From: Rutidosis leptorrhynchoides
Lineage: Eukaryota; Streptophyta; Magnoliopsida; Asterales; Asteraceae
Direction of reading: 5' to 3'
Assembly (NCBI RefSeq): GCF_046630445.1
Contig: NC_092337.1
Span: 193,847,001-193,911,000, forward strand
DNA length: 64,000 nucleotides
The notes below the pieces were generated by a model. That model was not told the origin of the DNA. It saw only the letters and a list, made by a program, of their open reading frames with translations, and did not search any database. Of the stretch, positions 1-10,534 are shown piece by piece; position 1 is the stretch's first letter; every line of letters starts with the position of its first letter. A program made the translations under genes and the position numbers.

Positions 1-854
1 TGCTCCTCGAGCTCAGTAACCCGAACTCGGAGGATTCCCACCTCCCTTGTCAATTCCTCGACTATGGGAGATGGTGGGGCAGGCGGTGCCGGCGGTGCAG
101 GTGGGGCCGGTGGAGCGGATGGTGCTGGTGGAGCGGGTGGTGCAGACCACACAAAATGGGGTGCAGATGTCCCGGCTCCAGAAATAGTCAGCACGTAACG
201 AGGCGCCTTACGTATCTGTGGGTCGGCAGGGTACGGCACAAGCCGTTTACGGGCAGTAACGCTCCGACGCCGACCAAAAGTGTCAGTGAAAGCACGACCT
301 CCATTCACCCCTGGAATGAAGATGCCATCAGGACGATACCGCTTCTTCGGCGGGGTGGAGGGTGCCTGTATAGGTACGTCATTAAGGTTCTCTTCGTCGG
401 AGTCACTGGAGTCATCTGTAGAGGAGTCATCGGATGAAGGATCATCAGAATCATGTGGTGGTGACACGGGTGGCTGAACTGGTAGTCCGAAGGCGGCCAA
501 CATCTCTCTGTGTCTGAATGGCAGAATCGGCACTAAACGTCCATCTGGAGCGCGTCGGCACGGCATGCGCATATGGTTACGGAATGGCCCTTCCCCGAAC
601 TCCGCGGGGATCACAACACCACCGATGCGGGGCTGTGACTCCGAGGATCCGGGATCAGATGGAGCTGGAATCTCCGCAGGGTCCACGTGTCCATCAGTAG
701 TAGCCACTGGTGCAGGCGGCTGGCTGCTAGTCCCGGAAGATGAAGCGTCGGGGTCACTCTTGCGTATCGGGATCGGTGGATCGGCAACGGTGGTAGGTGG
801 AGTAGCTGAAGAGTCTAAACTGCCCAAAACGCTAGCAGGTGGTACATCCGACAT
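1..854 (-). CDS. Proline-rich gag-like ORF of G1, open at the window edge
   Basis: An uninterrupted frame of 284 codons starts at the ATG at 854 (MSDVPPASVLGSL) and is still open at base 1, so the C-terminus is missing. It lies 324 bases downstream of the primer binding site, which is where gag starts. Residues about 1-75 are Ser/Pro/Thr-rich; a short ordered patch follows (RHREMLAAFGLPVQPP); then an acidic serine run (DDPSSDDSSTDDSSDSDEE); then a basic patch (TPPKKRYRPDGIF). Residues about 240-265 are PAPPAPP-type repeats, followed by what looks like the start of a coiled coil (IVEELTREVGILRVRVTELEE). Base composition is far more GC-rich than the surroundings. I do not recognise a named domain. 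Its place and layout suggest a gag-like or accessory N-terminal protein of a Gypsy element. Confidence 0.6.
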   Translation of the reverse strand, partial: MSDVPPASVLGSLDSSATPPTTVADPPIPIRKSDPDASSSGTSSQPPAPVATTDGHVDPAEIPAPSDPGSSESQPRIGGVVIPAEFGEGPFRNHMRMPCRRAPDGRLVPILPFRHREMLAAFGLPVQPPVSPPHDSDDPSSDDSSTDDSSDSDEENLNDVPIQAPSTPPKKRYRPDGIFIPGVNGGRAFTDTFGRRRSVTARKRLVPYPADPQIRKAPRYVLTISGAGTSAPHFVWSAPPAPPAPSAPPAPPAPPAPPAPPSPIVEELTREVGILRVRVTELEE

Positions 855-1177
855 CTGAACAAGGAAAATAAATTTTCCATGTCAGTAAGTCATAAAGCAA
901 GCACGTATTAGGCCAACAGTTTAAATCATGTATAACAATAAGTAGCATGGCAATAACAGCAAATCGTACGAAGGTAGCATGCAATTGAAAGCAAGTAGTA
1001 GCATGCAGTAGTGAAATCATGTAGTAGCATACGGCATATAGCAGTAACAGTAAGCAGCAGCATGCAGTAAGTTTAGCAGAAACACGTAAACTAGCAAGTT
1101 GTAGATTAGTCCTATTAGTGAATCCTACTCGGGTCGGTCTTAGACTCACTAATGCAACCTAATTCCCTACTACCAAT
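855..1177 (-). other. G1 leader between PBS and gag-like ORF
   Basis: Noncoding. On the plus strand it carries five or six imperfect copies of a short AGTAGCATGCAGTA-type motif (about 940-1075). No other feature is visible. Confidence 0.5.
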
Positions 1178-1189
1178 ACTCTGATACCA
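1178..1189 (-). other. Primer binding site of G1 (tRNA-iMet type)
   Basis: The minus strand reads TGGTATCAGAGT, matching 11 of 12 bases of the usual plant initiator-Met primer site (TGGTATCAGAGC). It lies 4 bases (GATT) after the CA end of the LTR. Confidence 0.85.
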
Positions 1190-1193
1190 AATC

Positions 1194-3956
1194 TGATGCC
1201 CCGTACAAAACCATCGTATACGAATCATCAACAACAGGATCATTACAAGGTTAAGTATTATATGCGTTTTCAAAAAGAGTTTGCATTCATCAATAAAGTG
1301 ATGTCTAAACCAACATCGAATGTTTTACAATCCAAAAGCATGCTTCACTAAGTAGAAGCAAATAATAAGTGTATGTGACCATAATGGTCGTTATAAGTCA
1401 TAGTTCAAAAGTACTAAAGTTTGAATGCAAGGTAAAGTAGTTCATACGATGACAACTCTAACCAGCGGGTGTCTACAGCACGACTAGTACACAGCGGAAG
1501 CTAACCTCAAGCACCTGAGAAAAACATGCTTAAAAACGTCAACACAAAGGTTGGTGAGCTATAGTTTAAGTATAATAGTAAGTAAGGTAAGCCACGAGAT
1601 TTCAGTACTACAAAGAGCGTTTCAAAATAGTATGATAAAGTATATGTTAACCGTGGGCACTTGGTAACTAACTTAACGTTTATACCCCCTGAAAGTACAC
1701 TTGGCAAGTGCGTATATTTACGAAGTATTAAACACTCGTTAAATGCTAGCGCTACTAGCCCGAGTGGGGATGTCAAATCCAATGGATCCATATCTAAGAT
1801 TCGCGTTCACGGTTCAAAAACCAATGATTAAACGTTACCGAGCTAAAGGGAAAGTTTATGCCGTTGTATAACCTACACATATATAAGTTTAAGTACTCGT
1901 GCCAAGTATGTAAAACATAAAATCCGCATGTATTCTCAGTTCCCAAAATAAGTTAAAGTAAAAAGGGAATGCTATAACTCACAATGATAATGTAGTCGTA
2001 AAGTCGAGTCGGGAAAAGTGTGCAAGTAATCGGTCCGAAGGTCCTCAACCTAAGTCAAATAGTACTAAGTCAGTAAATCATCTTAATAGGTTTAAAGTAT
2101 GTAAATAAGGTCTTAAGGGTCATCATCATTCATCATCAAACAAAAGGCGTAAAGTAAGTTTCGTTTATGAAAGTAGTTTAAAACAAAGGCTGACTTCAGT
2201 CAGTCACCACGGCCTCTAACCTTACTGAATTAAGGTGAGACCAGTGGCCATGGCTCCGTATATGAGTCCTTTAAGTGTGGTAAAATTTACAGAAGCAAAC
2301 TTGTCTTTGTTTGACCGTGGCGACGGTCTAAGTGCGAGTAGGTCAGAAATCTCTGCACAACGTTAAAAGGACATAGTGACGATCGGAGGGCCATAAATCC
2401 TAAACCGTAACTCGGATTAAGACGAGTCCTATATGAAAAGTTATATACTCGAACAGAGCTATTTGAAAATCATAATCAAAACAGCCCAGGTCTACTGGTC
2501 TGTTACAGAATCACCAAAACAGTAGGTAGAAGACAGTAAACAGAAAATAATGGGTTCCGGTGCTCGATGCTTATCACGGTTCTCATCCTTGATGCATATA
2601 GCTTCAAGTGTACAACTCATTGATGTGTTTGCATCATCTTGACCAAGATTTGACCATCATAATCCAAGTGCAAGTCTAAGACATGAAGCACAACTCACTT
2701 AAGTGTTGCAAGTGTTTTGATGAACCAAAGTTACATCAAAGTCTTAGATCTAACACATACATGAACTTTTAAACTAATAATAAGTTACAAACTTGAAAGT
2801 AAACTAACTAATCAAGATCTTAAGATGTAGAACATAGTTCTTAGTTAGATCTTGAAGATCCAAGACCAAAAGTCTAGATCAAGCATAAGTATACAAAGTT
2901 ATATTTAAAGAAAACTTATTTACATGTTCTTGAACTTTTAAGTTAACTTTTAGTTCCAAGAGATATGAGATCAAGACTAACTTGTAGTACTTGACAAACC
3001 ACAACAACAAACATGAAATTAAAGTGTATAAAATGAAGTAATAAACTAAATGAACAAGTAAAAGGTTCATGGTTTGTTCATACTTTTAAAGATTTAACCA
3101 AGGTTTGATCTTTAAGAAAAGTAAACTTTAAGTTTACTTCAAGAACTACAAGTATGAATTTAACAACTATGAACTTACAACTTTTGAAACAATAAATGTA
3201 GAATCATAAACTAGTAAGTTTATGTTCTTGTGTTCTTGAAAGTTCAAGATATTATGAAGAATTCAAACTAATAAGTTTGATTCTTGAAAACAATAAAGAA
3301 CAATAACAACAACTAACAACTACAAACAAATAACAACAAGGAACAAAGATGATGATGATACATGTGTGTAATATGGTTTTGTAAGAAAAGAAGAAGAGAA
3401 AAGAAGTTCCATATACTTACAAGAAAGAAAGAAACCTTGAGAGAGAAAAAAAAGAGTAAAAATGAAAGCAAGTAAAAGTGTGTGAGATGAATGAGGTTTA
3501 CTAGTGAACAAGTAATGTAAAAAAAAAAAGTTTTGAACCCTCTTGTGCACCCCATATCTTTCGGCTGCAGCAGAAAAAGAAGAGGGAGGGAGAAGTTTGA
3601 TGGTTACAAGCATGTAAAGTCTTACAAAGGTGGTTATTAGATGGCCATGTATGGGGATAACAAGCAACTAGATTCCAATGTGCATAAAACTAACTAGTTA
3701 CCATCTAATATGATACTTACAAGACTAAGTGGGCTAGTTAATCCACTTAAAAGGTAGGGTGGGCTTCTAAAGTCCAATAACACTAGTAAAGGCCCAAGTT
3801 CAAATAAAAGCCCAAGTATGTATGTAGTTAACAAGTTAGTCCATTTAAAAGCCCAAGTAACTAACTAACAACTTTAGTTAATTAAAATGATTAATAAACT
3901 AATCATGAATGTAAATAATATCTAAAATATTATTCGTGAAAGTTCCGGGTGTCACA
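1194..3956 (-). repeat. 5' LTR of G1 (2763 bp)
   Basis: Bounded by TG at 3956 (TGTGACACCCGGAACTTTC) and CA at 1194, directly next to the primer binding site. A module near the 3' end (about 1485-1562) contains GTCAAC...GGTTGGTGAG and CTGAG...AACATGCTT. The same module appears in the fragment at 25343-26428 and the solo LTR at 49285-53213, so these LTR families share a core. Short frames inside (for example 1507-1791, 3313-3667) show no protein similarity and are taken as chance. Confidence 0.8.
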
Positions 3957-4094
3957 AAGACGTTTCGGGCAATTAAAGTCAAGTTCGTGCAAACATGGCA
4001 ACATGTAAATGTAATAACATACATTCGTTTAATCACACGTATTAATAATAACAATTATTAATAAATAAACGTTGGAAAATCCAGGGTCGTTACA
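3957..4094 (-). repeat. Remnant of LTR of Gypsy element G0, split by G1
   Basis: On the minus strand this begins TGTAACGACCCTGG at 4094, a typical Gypsy LTR start in this window, and runs 138 bases until G1 begins. It interrupts the env-like ORF of C1. The flanking five bases are cgaag (4095-4099). The rest of G0 must lie left of the window. Confidence 0.65.
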
Positions 4095-4937
4095 CGAAGC
4101 ACCTTGCTTTGTAGGATTTATTATTAAGTCATGTTTAGATTGGATGGGCTTAGTGGTTTTTGTACCATCCGTGCATTTAAATCTCTTGCCTACCGAAGCT
4201 TGCGCTTCATTTAGCGTAGGGCTTACTATTATTATTGGATGTGATACGGAAATGGGTGAGGGTGACCTAATTGGTTCTAGGTCTTGGTCCGTATCACCAA
4301 CGGTTGTAGTAACAGTTTGGCGGACGATAGGTGTCGAAGTCCTAGATCTAGTTACTCGTTGGGTTGGTGGAGTCTGAATCATCTCATCAGGCACATATCG
4401 AGTTCTCTTAGGAGAATGTTCGGGAGACGATTCAGATGCTGCTGCTGAAGTGTCGGTGTCACTGCTCACTTTGGGTGTTATGGAAAGGGTTGGTTCAATC
4501 CTAGTTGGACTAGGTTCCCTGATCCTCATGGGTTGAGCTTGATGTGCTGTCCTAGATCGTTTAAGGTTCATCCTAAGGGGAGGATTAGCTGGTCCAGGTG
4601 GTTGAACTACAGGTTCCTCTACAACCTCTGGGGCTGGAACCATGGCGGGTTCAACTTGTTCTTGTTGTACTGGGTTCGGAAGAGGTATTCCTACAGCCTC
4701 AAAATAAGAACGCATACGAGCATCTTGGAGTTCAGCTAGCCTCACTAGCCAATTTGGAATCGGCGCAGTGAATTGATTATCAGATACCATCGGGGTATTC
4801 ATCTTCAGCTCCCCAAATCGTTTCATCTGTAATCCATGTGTACCTGGTACAAATATATTTTCATTTCTGCAAGCATTTATATCATCATGGATAAAGATAC
4901 ACAAAAACCTTTCGCAAGGGATGTATGAACCCCTTGG
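4095..4937 (-). CDS. C1 env-like ORF, 3' segment (split by G2, cut by G0)
   Basis: This 281-codon segment continues the env-like ORF that starts at 15029. With G2 (4943-14456) and one copy of the CTTAT duplication removed, codon AAG (14457-14459) is followed in frame by CCA (4935-4937), and the joined frame of about 472 codons has no stop up to the G0 LTR at 4094. The segment starts with a folded-looking stretch (PRGSYIPCERFLCIF; NWLVRLAELQDARMR), then becomes Pro/Ser/Thr-rich and basic (SPEHSPKRTRYVPDEM), like the disordered tails of plant retrotransposon third ORFs. The frame appears to run into G0 LTR sequence after 4094. The product's function is unknown; env-like is a positional label. 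Confidence 0.6.
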
Positions 4938-4942
4938 CTTAT
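4938..4942. repeat. Target-site duplication of G2 (left copy)
   Basis: CTTAT directly outside the G2 3' LTR; the right copy is at 14457-14461. Both lie in the C1 env-like ORF. Confidence 0.85.
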
Positions 4943-5640
4943 TGATGCGTTGAAACAATACCTTTATTTATGAACGGATTGAGTTGTTTTATTACACGAA
5001 TTGATTTATTGTATATATGGTATTTTAACGATTTTAGGTTGGTTTCAAACATATATAGGCAACTGGTCCTATCCGTGTAGTTTAGTTTGTAGGTAAATTC
5101 GGTTCGTTCCACAGGGAGATGGAGTGTTTAATGGTTTTTAATAGTCTTTGAAGTCAAACTTATTTAAAGGGGGTTTTGGATTAGGAATTTATAAAATAAC
5201 AATAATGGAAACGAGACTTAACTAATTTACTTCATAACTAAAATTACAAAATTACGAGAATTATAATTACTAACTTAAAAATGAACTAAATGAAATTATT
5301 CTAATTGTGATAAAACAATTTTTAATACTAAATGATAATAAATAAAATAATAATTTTTAATAAAACTAAATGATTAGGAATTTGTTTTAAACAATAAAAT
5401 AAAATTACAAATTAACTTAAATTAACTAAAAGACATGTTTTAATTAAATTAAAAGGAATTACAATAATTAACTAATTATAAACTAATTACTAATTATAAA
5501 TTATATTAATTAATACTAAATAGTAAGATTAAAACATGTGTTATAATAATAATACTAAATATAAATTAATAACTTAAATATAATAATAATATATTCAAAC
5601 CCCTAGATTTTAACCTAATTTCGTACTGCACCCGTATTTA

Positions 5641-5814
5641 TACTTACGCGTTTCGCGTATTTATACGCGTTTCGCGTATATCTTAAAACGTACGCGTATC
5701 ATGTACTAAATTCGTAACAGTAATAGATTACTACTTACGCGTTTCGCATATTTATACGCGTTCTGCGTATATTCTGTTTCTACGAGTTTCGTGTGATCAT
5801 ACACGATCCGCGTA
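5641..5814. repeat. CpG-rich hairpin block 1 in G2 LTR
   Basis: Repeats of TACGCGTTTCGCGTA and variants. The block ends in an imperfect inverted repeat at 5781-5814 with arms TACGAG-TTT-CGTGT and ACACG-ATC-CGCGTA. It stands out in very AT-rich DNA. Confidence 0.65.
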
Positions 5815-7017
5815 TGTGTTATACGATGTGACAAATAGTTCTGGTACAAATTCGAATATTTTGATGTAAATTTTTATATTTTAGTGCTGTAATACTTCGT
5901 AAATAATAATAGTGATAATAATTTTACAATATATAAATGGGAGTGTTTACTTAAATGTGTCACCTCTAGATCCATGGATTGTTTTTTGAGTTTAAGCCCT
6001 ATTTAAAATGTTCTAGTAATAAACTTTATATTTTTCTTTCGAATAAATATAAGGTTATGACTAGCTAAATTAAATCTAATTTTCATCGGATTCTATTTAG
6101 ATAGCTACTATTCCCCAAGTATTTAAATTGAGACCTAATCTAGTTTTCACTTTCGCCAATACACAAATTATAACGGTTTCCCTTATTACAATTTCACTAT
6201 TATATAACTATTGATATTACCCAAACCACCGAAGTTTATTTATAAATTAGTGTTAATAACTTATTTATAAATTCGTCTAGATCACTTTTAATGTTGAAGC
6301 TTGATTTATGTAAATAAAAATAACTTTCGTTATTAGAATCTAATAAATTAAGTGATAAGGGTTAAATACCTAATTACACAATAATGGTTCTTTTAACTAG
6401 GCTCAATGTTAAAAATACTCAAGTTACATTTTAATTTTTACAAATGATTAACAATCCATTTCACTAGGGGCTCTACATCTAAGCAAACACTAGGGAAATT
6501 TAGCTACTCATTATACTAAGGTAAACATAAAAATATAAATATGCAAACATAATAATAACGATAATTTTAACAGAATATACTTACTAAAAATTCTTCACTT
6601 TCATTAACTTCAAACGGTAGAAAAAAAATTACAATAACAACACCATTCACGCGTACAATAACACCCTTAATCACGAATAATACACCCTTAATATTTGAAA
6701 CTATCCTAATCTTGAACCTTGAGAATTAAATTGATACAGAACTAAATTATACGGAGTACTTGAAATTACAGAGTAACTAATAAATTGTGTGTGTATCTCT
6801 TGAAAATGTGTGTGTTTTTTTATGTGTCTCTGTATGTGGTATATGTACTGACTCTTGTATCCTTTAGACTAGTGCTCCGTATTTTTTTTATTGAAGAGTT
6901 GATCAAAAGTATCCACTGTAATATCCTTCTTTTTGCTGTACCACTTCTAAAAGTATTGATTTTTAACACAAAAGCCACCGTCCCATTTGTGATTCATGAT
7001 TAAATTCGGCCTAACAT

Positions 7018-7098
7018 TACGCGTTTCGTGTAGAGGCCACACGTTACGCGTAGGAGCAAAATACTACGCGTTTCGTGTAGATGTACACGATCCACGTA
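7018..7098. repeat. CpG-rich hairpin block 2 in G2 LTR
   Basis: Two consecutive imperfect hairpins. At 7018-7052 the arms are TACGCG-TTT-CGTGT and ACACG-TTA-CGCGTA. At 7065-7098 they are TACGCG-TTT-CGTGTA and TACACG-ATC-CACGTA. Same design as the blocks at 5641 and 11357. Confidence 0.65.
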
Positions 7099-7242
7099 AG
7101 AGTAAACAGAATTCTTTTATTTTTATTTTAATGTTTGTTCTCTTTTGATCCCGCATTGACGTTTATCGATTTGGGCCTTTTCATTTGAACTCTTTTTCTT
7201 TGCTCAACTTGAACTTGTATTCGGGTAATGAAATCTTGATAT

Positions 7243-7423
7243 GTAATTTGTTTAAATCCATCGTTTATTGTTGTTTTATCGTCGTTTCTTCAAACTTCGA
7301 GCTCGTATTATCTTTTGTCATTTTTCTTGTGATTTATACATTCGAATGTCTTAGTAAACGGTAAAAACCTATGAAATATAAATGATATTGCGTCGAATAA
7401 TATGTATGTTTAAAGCAATATCA
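7243..7423 (-). repeat. First 181 bp of G2 3' LTR, duplicated at 14276-14456
   Basis: Matches 14276-14456 at 179 of 181 positions by eye. The differences are an A/G in the tgtcattttt stretch and a G/C in gatattgcgtcg. This is the surviving overlap of the two LTRs of G2. Confidence 0.9.
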
Positions 7424-7438
7424 AAATACCCCACACTT
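7424..7438 (-). other. Polypurine tract of G2
   Basis: The minus strand reads AAGTGTGGGGTATTT immediately before the TG that opens the 3' LTR. Similar AAGTGTGGGG stretches recur near 8610 and 8860 but are not followed by an LTR start. Confidence 0.6.
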
Positions 7439-8984
7439 GAATGTTGCTTGTCCTCAAGCAATTGCATCTTGTAAATAGAATCGGAACATTACATATTTTT
7501 CCTTATCGAACATTAAATCACACAACACACTCTACACGAAATGAAACACACGCTATATGGAATAATTTGGAAACACTACACAATTTTTATTGAATCACAC
7601 GCACACCACACGAAACGAAATTCTGACAACAGAAACAAAGTTGAAACTCGTGATTAAGGTTTAAAAATTTGGATCCTTAGGGAAAATTGGACCTTGTGAA
7701 AACGTTTTTATGATTTTATAAAATGTCATGCTAGTTTTTACACTAGACACGTTTTCCGGTTTTAACCTCAAATTCCGGTTGAGGGTAACTGAAAACTGTA
7801 GTCTCAGTCGGCGATTAGCAAGCTACTCGCCCCCATAATTGAAGTATCATGGAACTTGAAACCGAATGTCCTAAAAATGGTTTTACACAATATAATTCAT
7901 AAAATAGCATAAGTTTTAGAATAAAATTATATTGTGTCCAAATATCATCGGTGAACCATGAGTTTGCACACCTCAATTTGTTATGGCATATGTATGTTGA
8001 CCGCGGTCAAACATAGATGCGATTGATCTTTACGGAGATAATCCATCTGGGGATTAGATTCATTACTCTTAAAAGCTAATTTGCAATGTGCCCCCCCCCC
8101 CCCCCATTGTACGAGACAGATCCATCTCATGGTTCGGATAAGTCTGACCACCAAAAACCCTGTTTGAAGCTGAGGTGAGGTGGATTTCCAGCCGATGATA
8201 GAGATGACTTTTCAAGATTTTTCGTCAACCTACAGCTGTTCTGGACTACATCTTCTAACATAAGTTAGCAAGTGTGTCATTTTGGAAGACTTTACTTCCT
8301 TAACGAGATATTCAGGTTTATACATTCCAAAGCGATGATATCTGCAATACTTCAAAGAAACATGTGATAAATAGTTCTAAACATATAGAGTTTATAAATT
8401 CTGTTATACTTGGTTTTCTTTTATATATTTTAATCAAATAAACTTATGTATTTTTAATGTATGGAGACAATAATATCGGTTTTTGACACCTAATCTTTAA
8501 TTGCTCGTAATTACCTTAAAAATTGATTGGTTATATTTGTTTAAAAATTGTAAAAAAAAATTTTCATAAAAACCACTAAATTATAAGTTCTCGAGAATTT
8601 ATATACTCTCACCCCACACTTAAGATTATGTAATGCCCTCATTACATAAAATCAGATTAAATATATAAATTTGAGAGGACAAAAAGTGTACAGTGTATAG
8701 AACTTCCTTTGTTAAGTATGAACATATCCAATCCGTTTTATCACAATAAAAATATGGTATTTCGTTATGTCGCATGCATCATCATCATCATAAGCACCTG
8801 TCAACAATCATGTTAATCACACACAAGATGGGGTTGTACTTTAGTAGTACAAAAATTTTACCCCACACTAGAGTTTTTGTAAAGATAAATAAAGATAAGA
8901 ATAAATTAACACACCATAAAAATCATTTTATACAAACAAATACAAAATAAATAATTCTAAAAATAAAAAGAAAAACTAGAAAAA
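7439..8984 (-). other. G2 3' untranslated region
   Basis: AT-rich, with no supported coding sequence between the ORF-1-like pseudogene and the polypurine tract. It contains a 15-base C run at 8091-8105, two further CCCCACACTT motifs (about 8612 and 8862) and a short (ATC)n run near 8780. Confidence 0.5.
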
Positions 8985-10534
8985 AATGCCACGCAGGGCC
9001 TCCCTGATCTTCCTGTTGTCGCTCCTGTTGCTGTCGTTGTTCATTTAGGCGTTGTTCCTCGTAAAAACGCCTATAGGCTTCCTGACTCGCGGCTAGAGCA
9101 GCGTTGGGATCATAAGGTGGAGGTAGAGGGTCTCCGTGTTCTTGCCACTGGGGTATGATGGAAAACTTGAGGGAGCGTATTGTTGTGGGTTAGCTGCATA
9201 TAAATAAGCCTGATGATGCGCCCACTCTAACTGTGCTCCTTGGCCCCTCTGATCGTAGCGGATGTTTTCTAACATAGTATCCTGGGCCAGTTGGGTATGC
9301 CTAATATCCCCTATTTGCCTAGACAAACTAGTGTACTGTTCTTCTGATCTCCGTCCCCAATTATCATACGAGTTCCTTAAATCTAAACTCAATGAATTAA
9401 ACGAATTGTGTAGCATATCGAAATCAGAAACACCTACGTTAGACGTACTAGCCTCATCTGGCTGTCTTCGTCTCCTCCTAGTTTCCCTAGCAGGTTCCTC
9501 ATCCTCCTCCATAGGAGCGTGAGCGACTACTTCTTGCCGTCTCAAACTAATAACCCCGCCCCTCACGGTTATGGCCTTCGCCATCCTATACACGTCTAAT
9601 CCTAAAGTTCTAACCGCTTGATTTACCGGTTGGATTGGAGGTTCTGATTCATTCGGGTCGAGGCCGAACCAGCTTCCTAGACACGTGATATAGTGACCCC
9701 CGACATGTCACTCGTCCCTCGAGCGCCCTTACCAACATGGGCCAAAAAGTAAGCAACTCCATAGGGTATACTTATAAATGTATCCCTATCTCTGATCGCA
9801 TCCAAGTACCAAAGGTCAATATAATTTATTTTATCTGTATTATTAAACGACCTTTGGTTTATTGTGTTTGCTATAAACTTATGAATTATTCTGAAGCGAA
9901 CATCAGTGATCCTTAGATAAGATTCCTGGCCTGGCTCATATGCATTTCTATTAGTGAAAGATTGCCAAACTATGCCAGAATTATAGTTACCTGTATATCT
10001 AGCCCCTGTAAAAATATATTCCCTAAAACCGGGAGTTATCATCTCGTCTACGGTGTAAATCCCTAATGCGGTAGTCACGTCACTTAGGGACATTGCTCTA
10101 TCTACCCCACCCAGCCTAAATTGTAGAAAATTTATATCATCGATATTTTCTGGGTGCAAACTTATTCTAACGGTAGAGTGGAATTCTAAACACCATTCTC
10201 TATATACAGGGCTATGTAAACTAAACAATCTCTCAAAATCATTAAAAACCAAAGTCACTCCAAATTCGTTTGTAAAACTTTGGTTTAAAATTCCCCTTAT
10301 TTGCATATCTAAATTGACTGTTGGTCCTAAAGGAGCCCAGTCCACAATGTATACTGGAGAGATGTTTCTAGTGACCAGAAAAAGTAAGTCCTTAACCTTT
10401 TGCAATCGGTTAGGTACATCATCAGGAAATCTCAGGTTTGGGTGTAGATTCTGTAGTTGTTGTTCCATTTCTGGGGTTACTTGTTCTTCCCCTTGCTGTT
10501 GGTTAACAGCTCTCATTCTGAATAATCCCTGCAT
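8985..10534 (-). pseudogene. ATHILA ORF-1 / env-like protein of G2, frameshifted
   Basis: The first frame runs from the ATG at 10534 to about 9695 and resembles the ATHILA ORF-1 family of plant Gypsy elements: an N-terminal Gln-rich stretch, then the conserved core (MSLSDVTTALGIYT; YLRITDVRFRIIHKF; NYIDLWYLDAIRDRD; YGVAYFLAHVGKGA). At about 9690 a one-base deletion in a G run shifts the frame; the conserved GHYITCLGSWFGLD and the rest continue in another frame to about 9150 (MAKAITVRGGVISLRRQ; basic ETRRRRRQ). A second shift there moves the tail (NAALAASQEAYRRFYEEQR) to a third frame ending near 8985. Position downstream of pol is where Athila elements keep this ORF. Its biochemical role is not established; an envelope function is only a hypothesis in the literature. 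Confidence 0.75.

Larger units (their letters stand above)
1..3956 (-). mobile_element. Gypsy-type LTR retrotransposon G1 (5' end only)
   Basis: Read on the minus strand, this is the 5' end of an LTR retrotransposon: LTR (1194-3956), 4-base spacer, primer binding site (1178-1189), leader, then a long open gag-like frame running off the left edge. The LTR begins TGTGACACCCGG and ends GGGGCATCA, so it has the TG...CA ends of the class. G1 is inserted into the LTR of another element (G0), whose first 138 bases remain at 3957-4094. The expected 5-bp target duplication on the visible side would be aagac (3957-3961); the other copy lies outside the window. The Gypsy assignment rests on LTR size and terminal motif, because no pol is visible. 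Confidence 0.8.
4943..7423 (-). repeat. 3' LTR of G2 (2481 bp)
   Basis: Begins TGATATTGC at 7423 beside a purine-rich tract and ends CATCA at 4943 beside the CTTAT duplication. The stretch 5160-5600 is extremely AT-rich. Two CpG-rich hairpin blocks lie at 5641-5814 and 7018-7098. No coding sequence is supported; the short frame at 6785-7003 has no protein-like features. Confidence 0.8.

Noticed and set aside
4029-4958. A 309-residue ORF read as an independent gene
   Set aside because: Its first codons come from the G2 LTR and its last ones from the G0 LTR; the middle is the continuation of the C1 env-like ORF.
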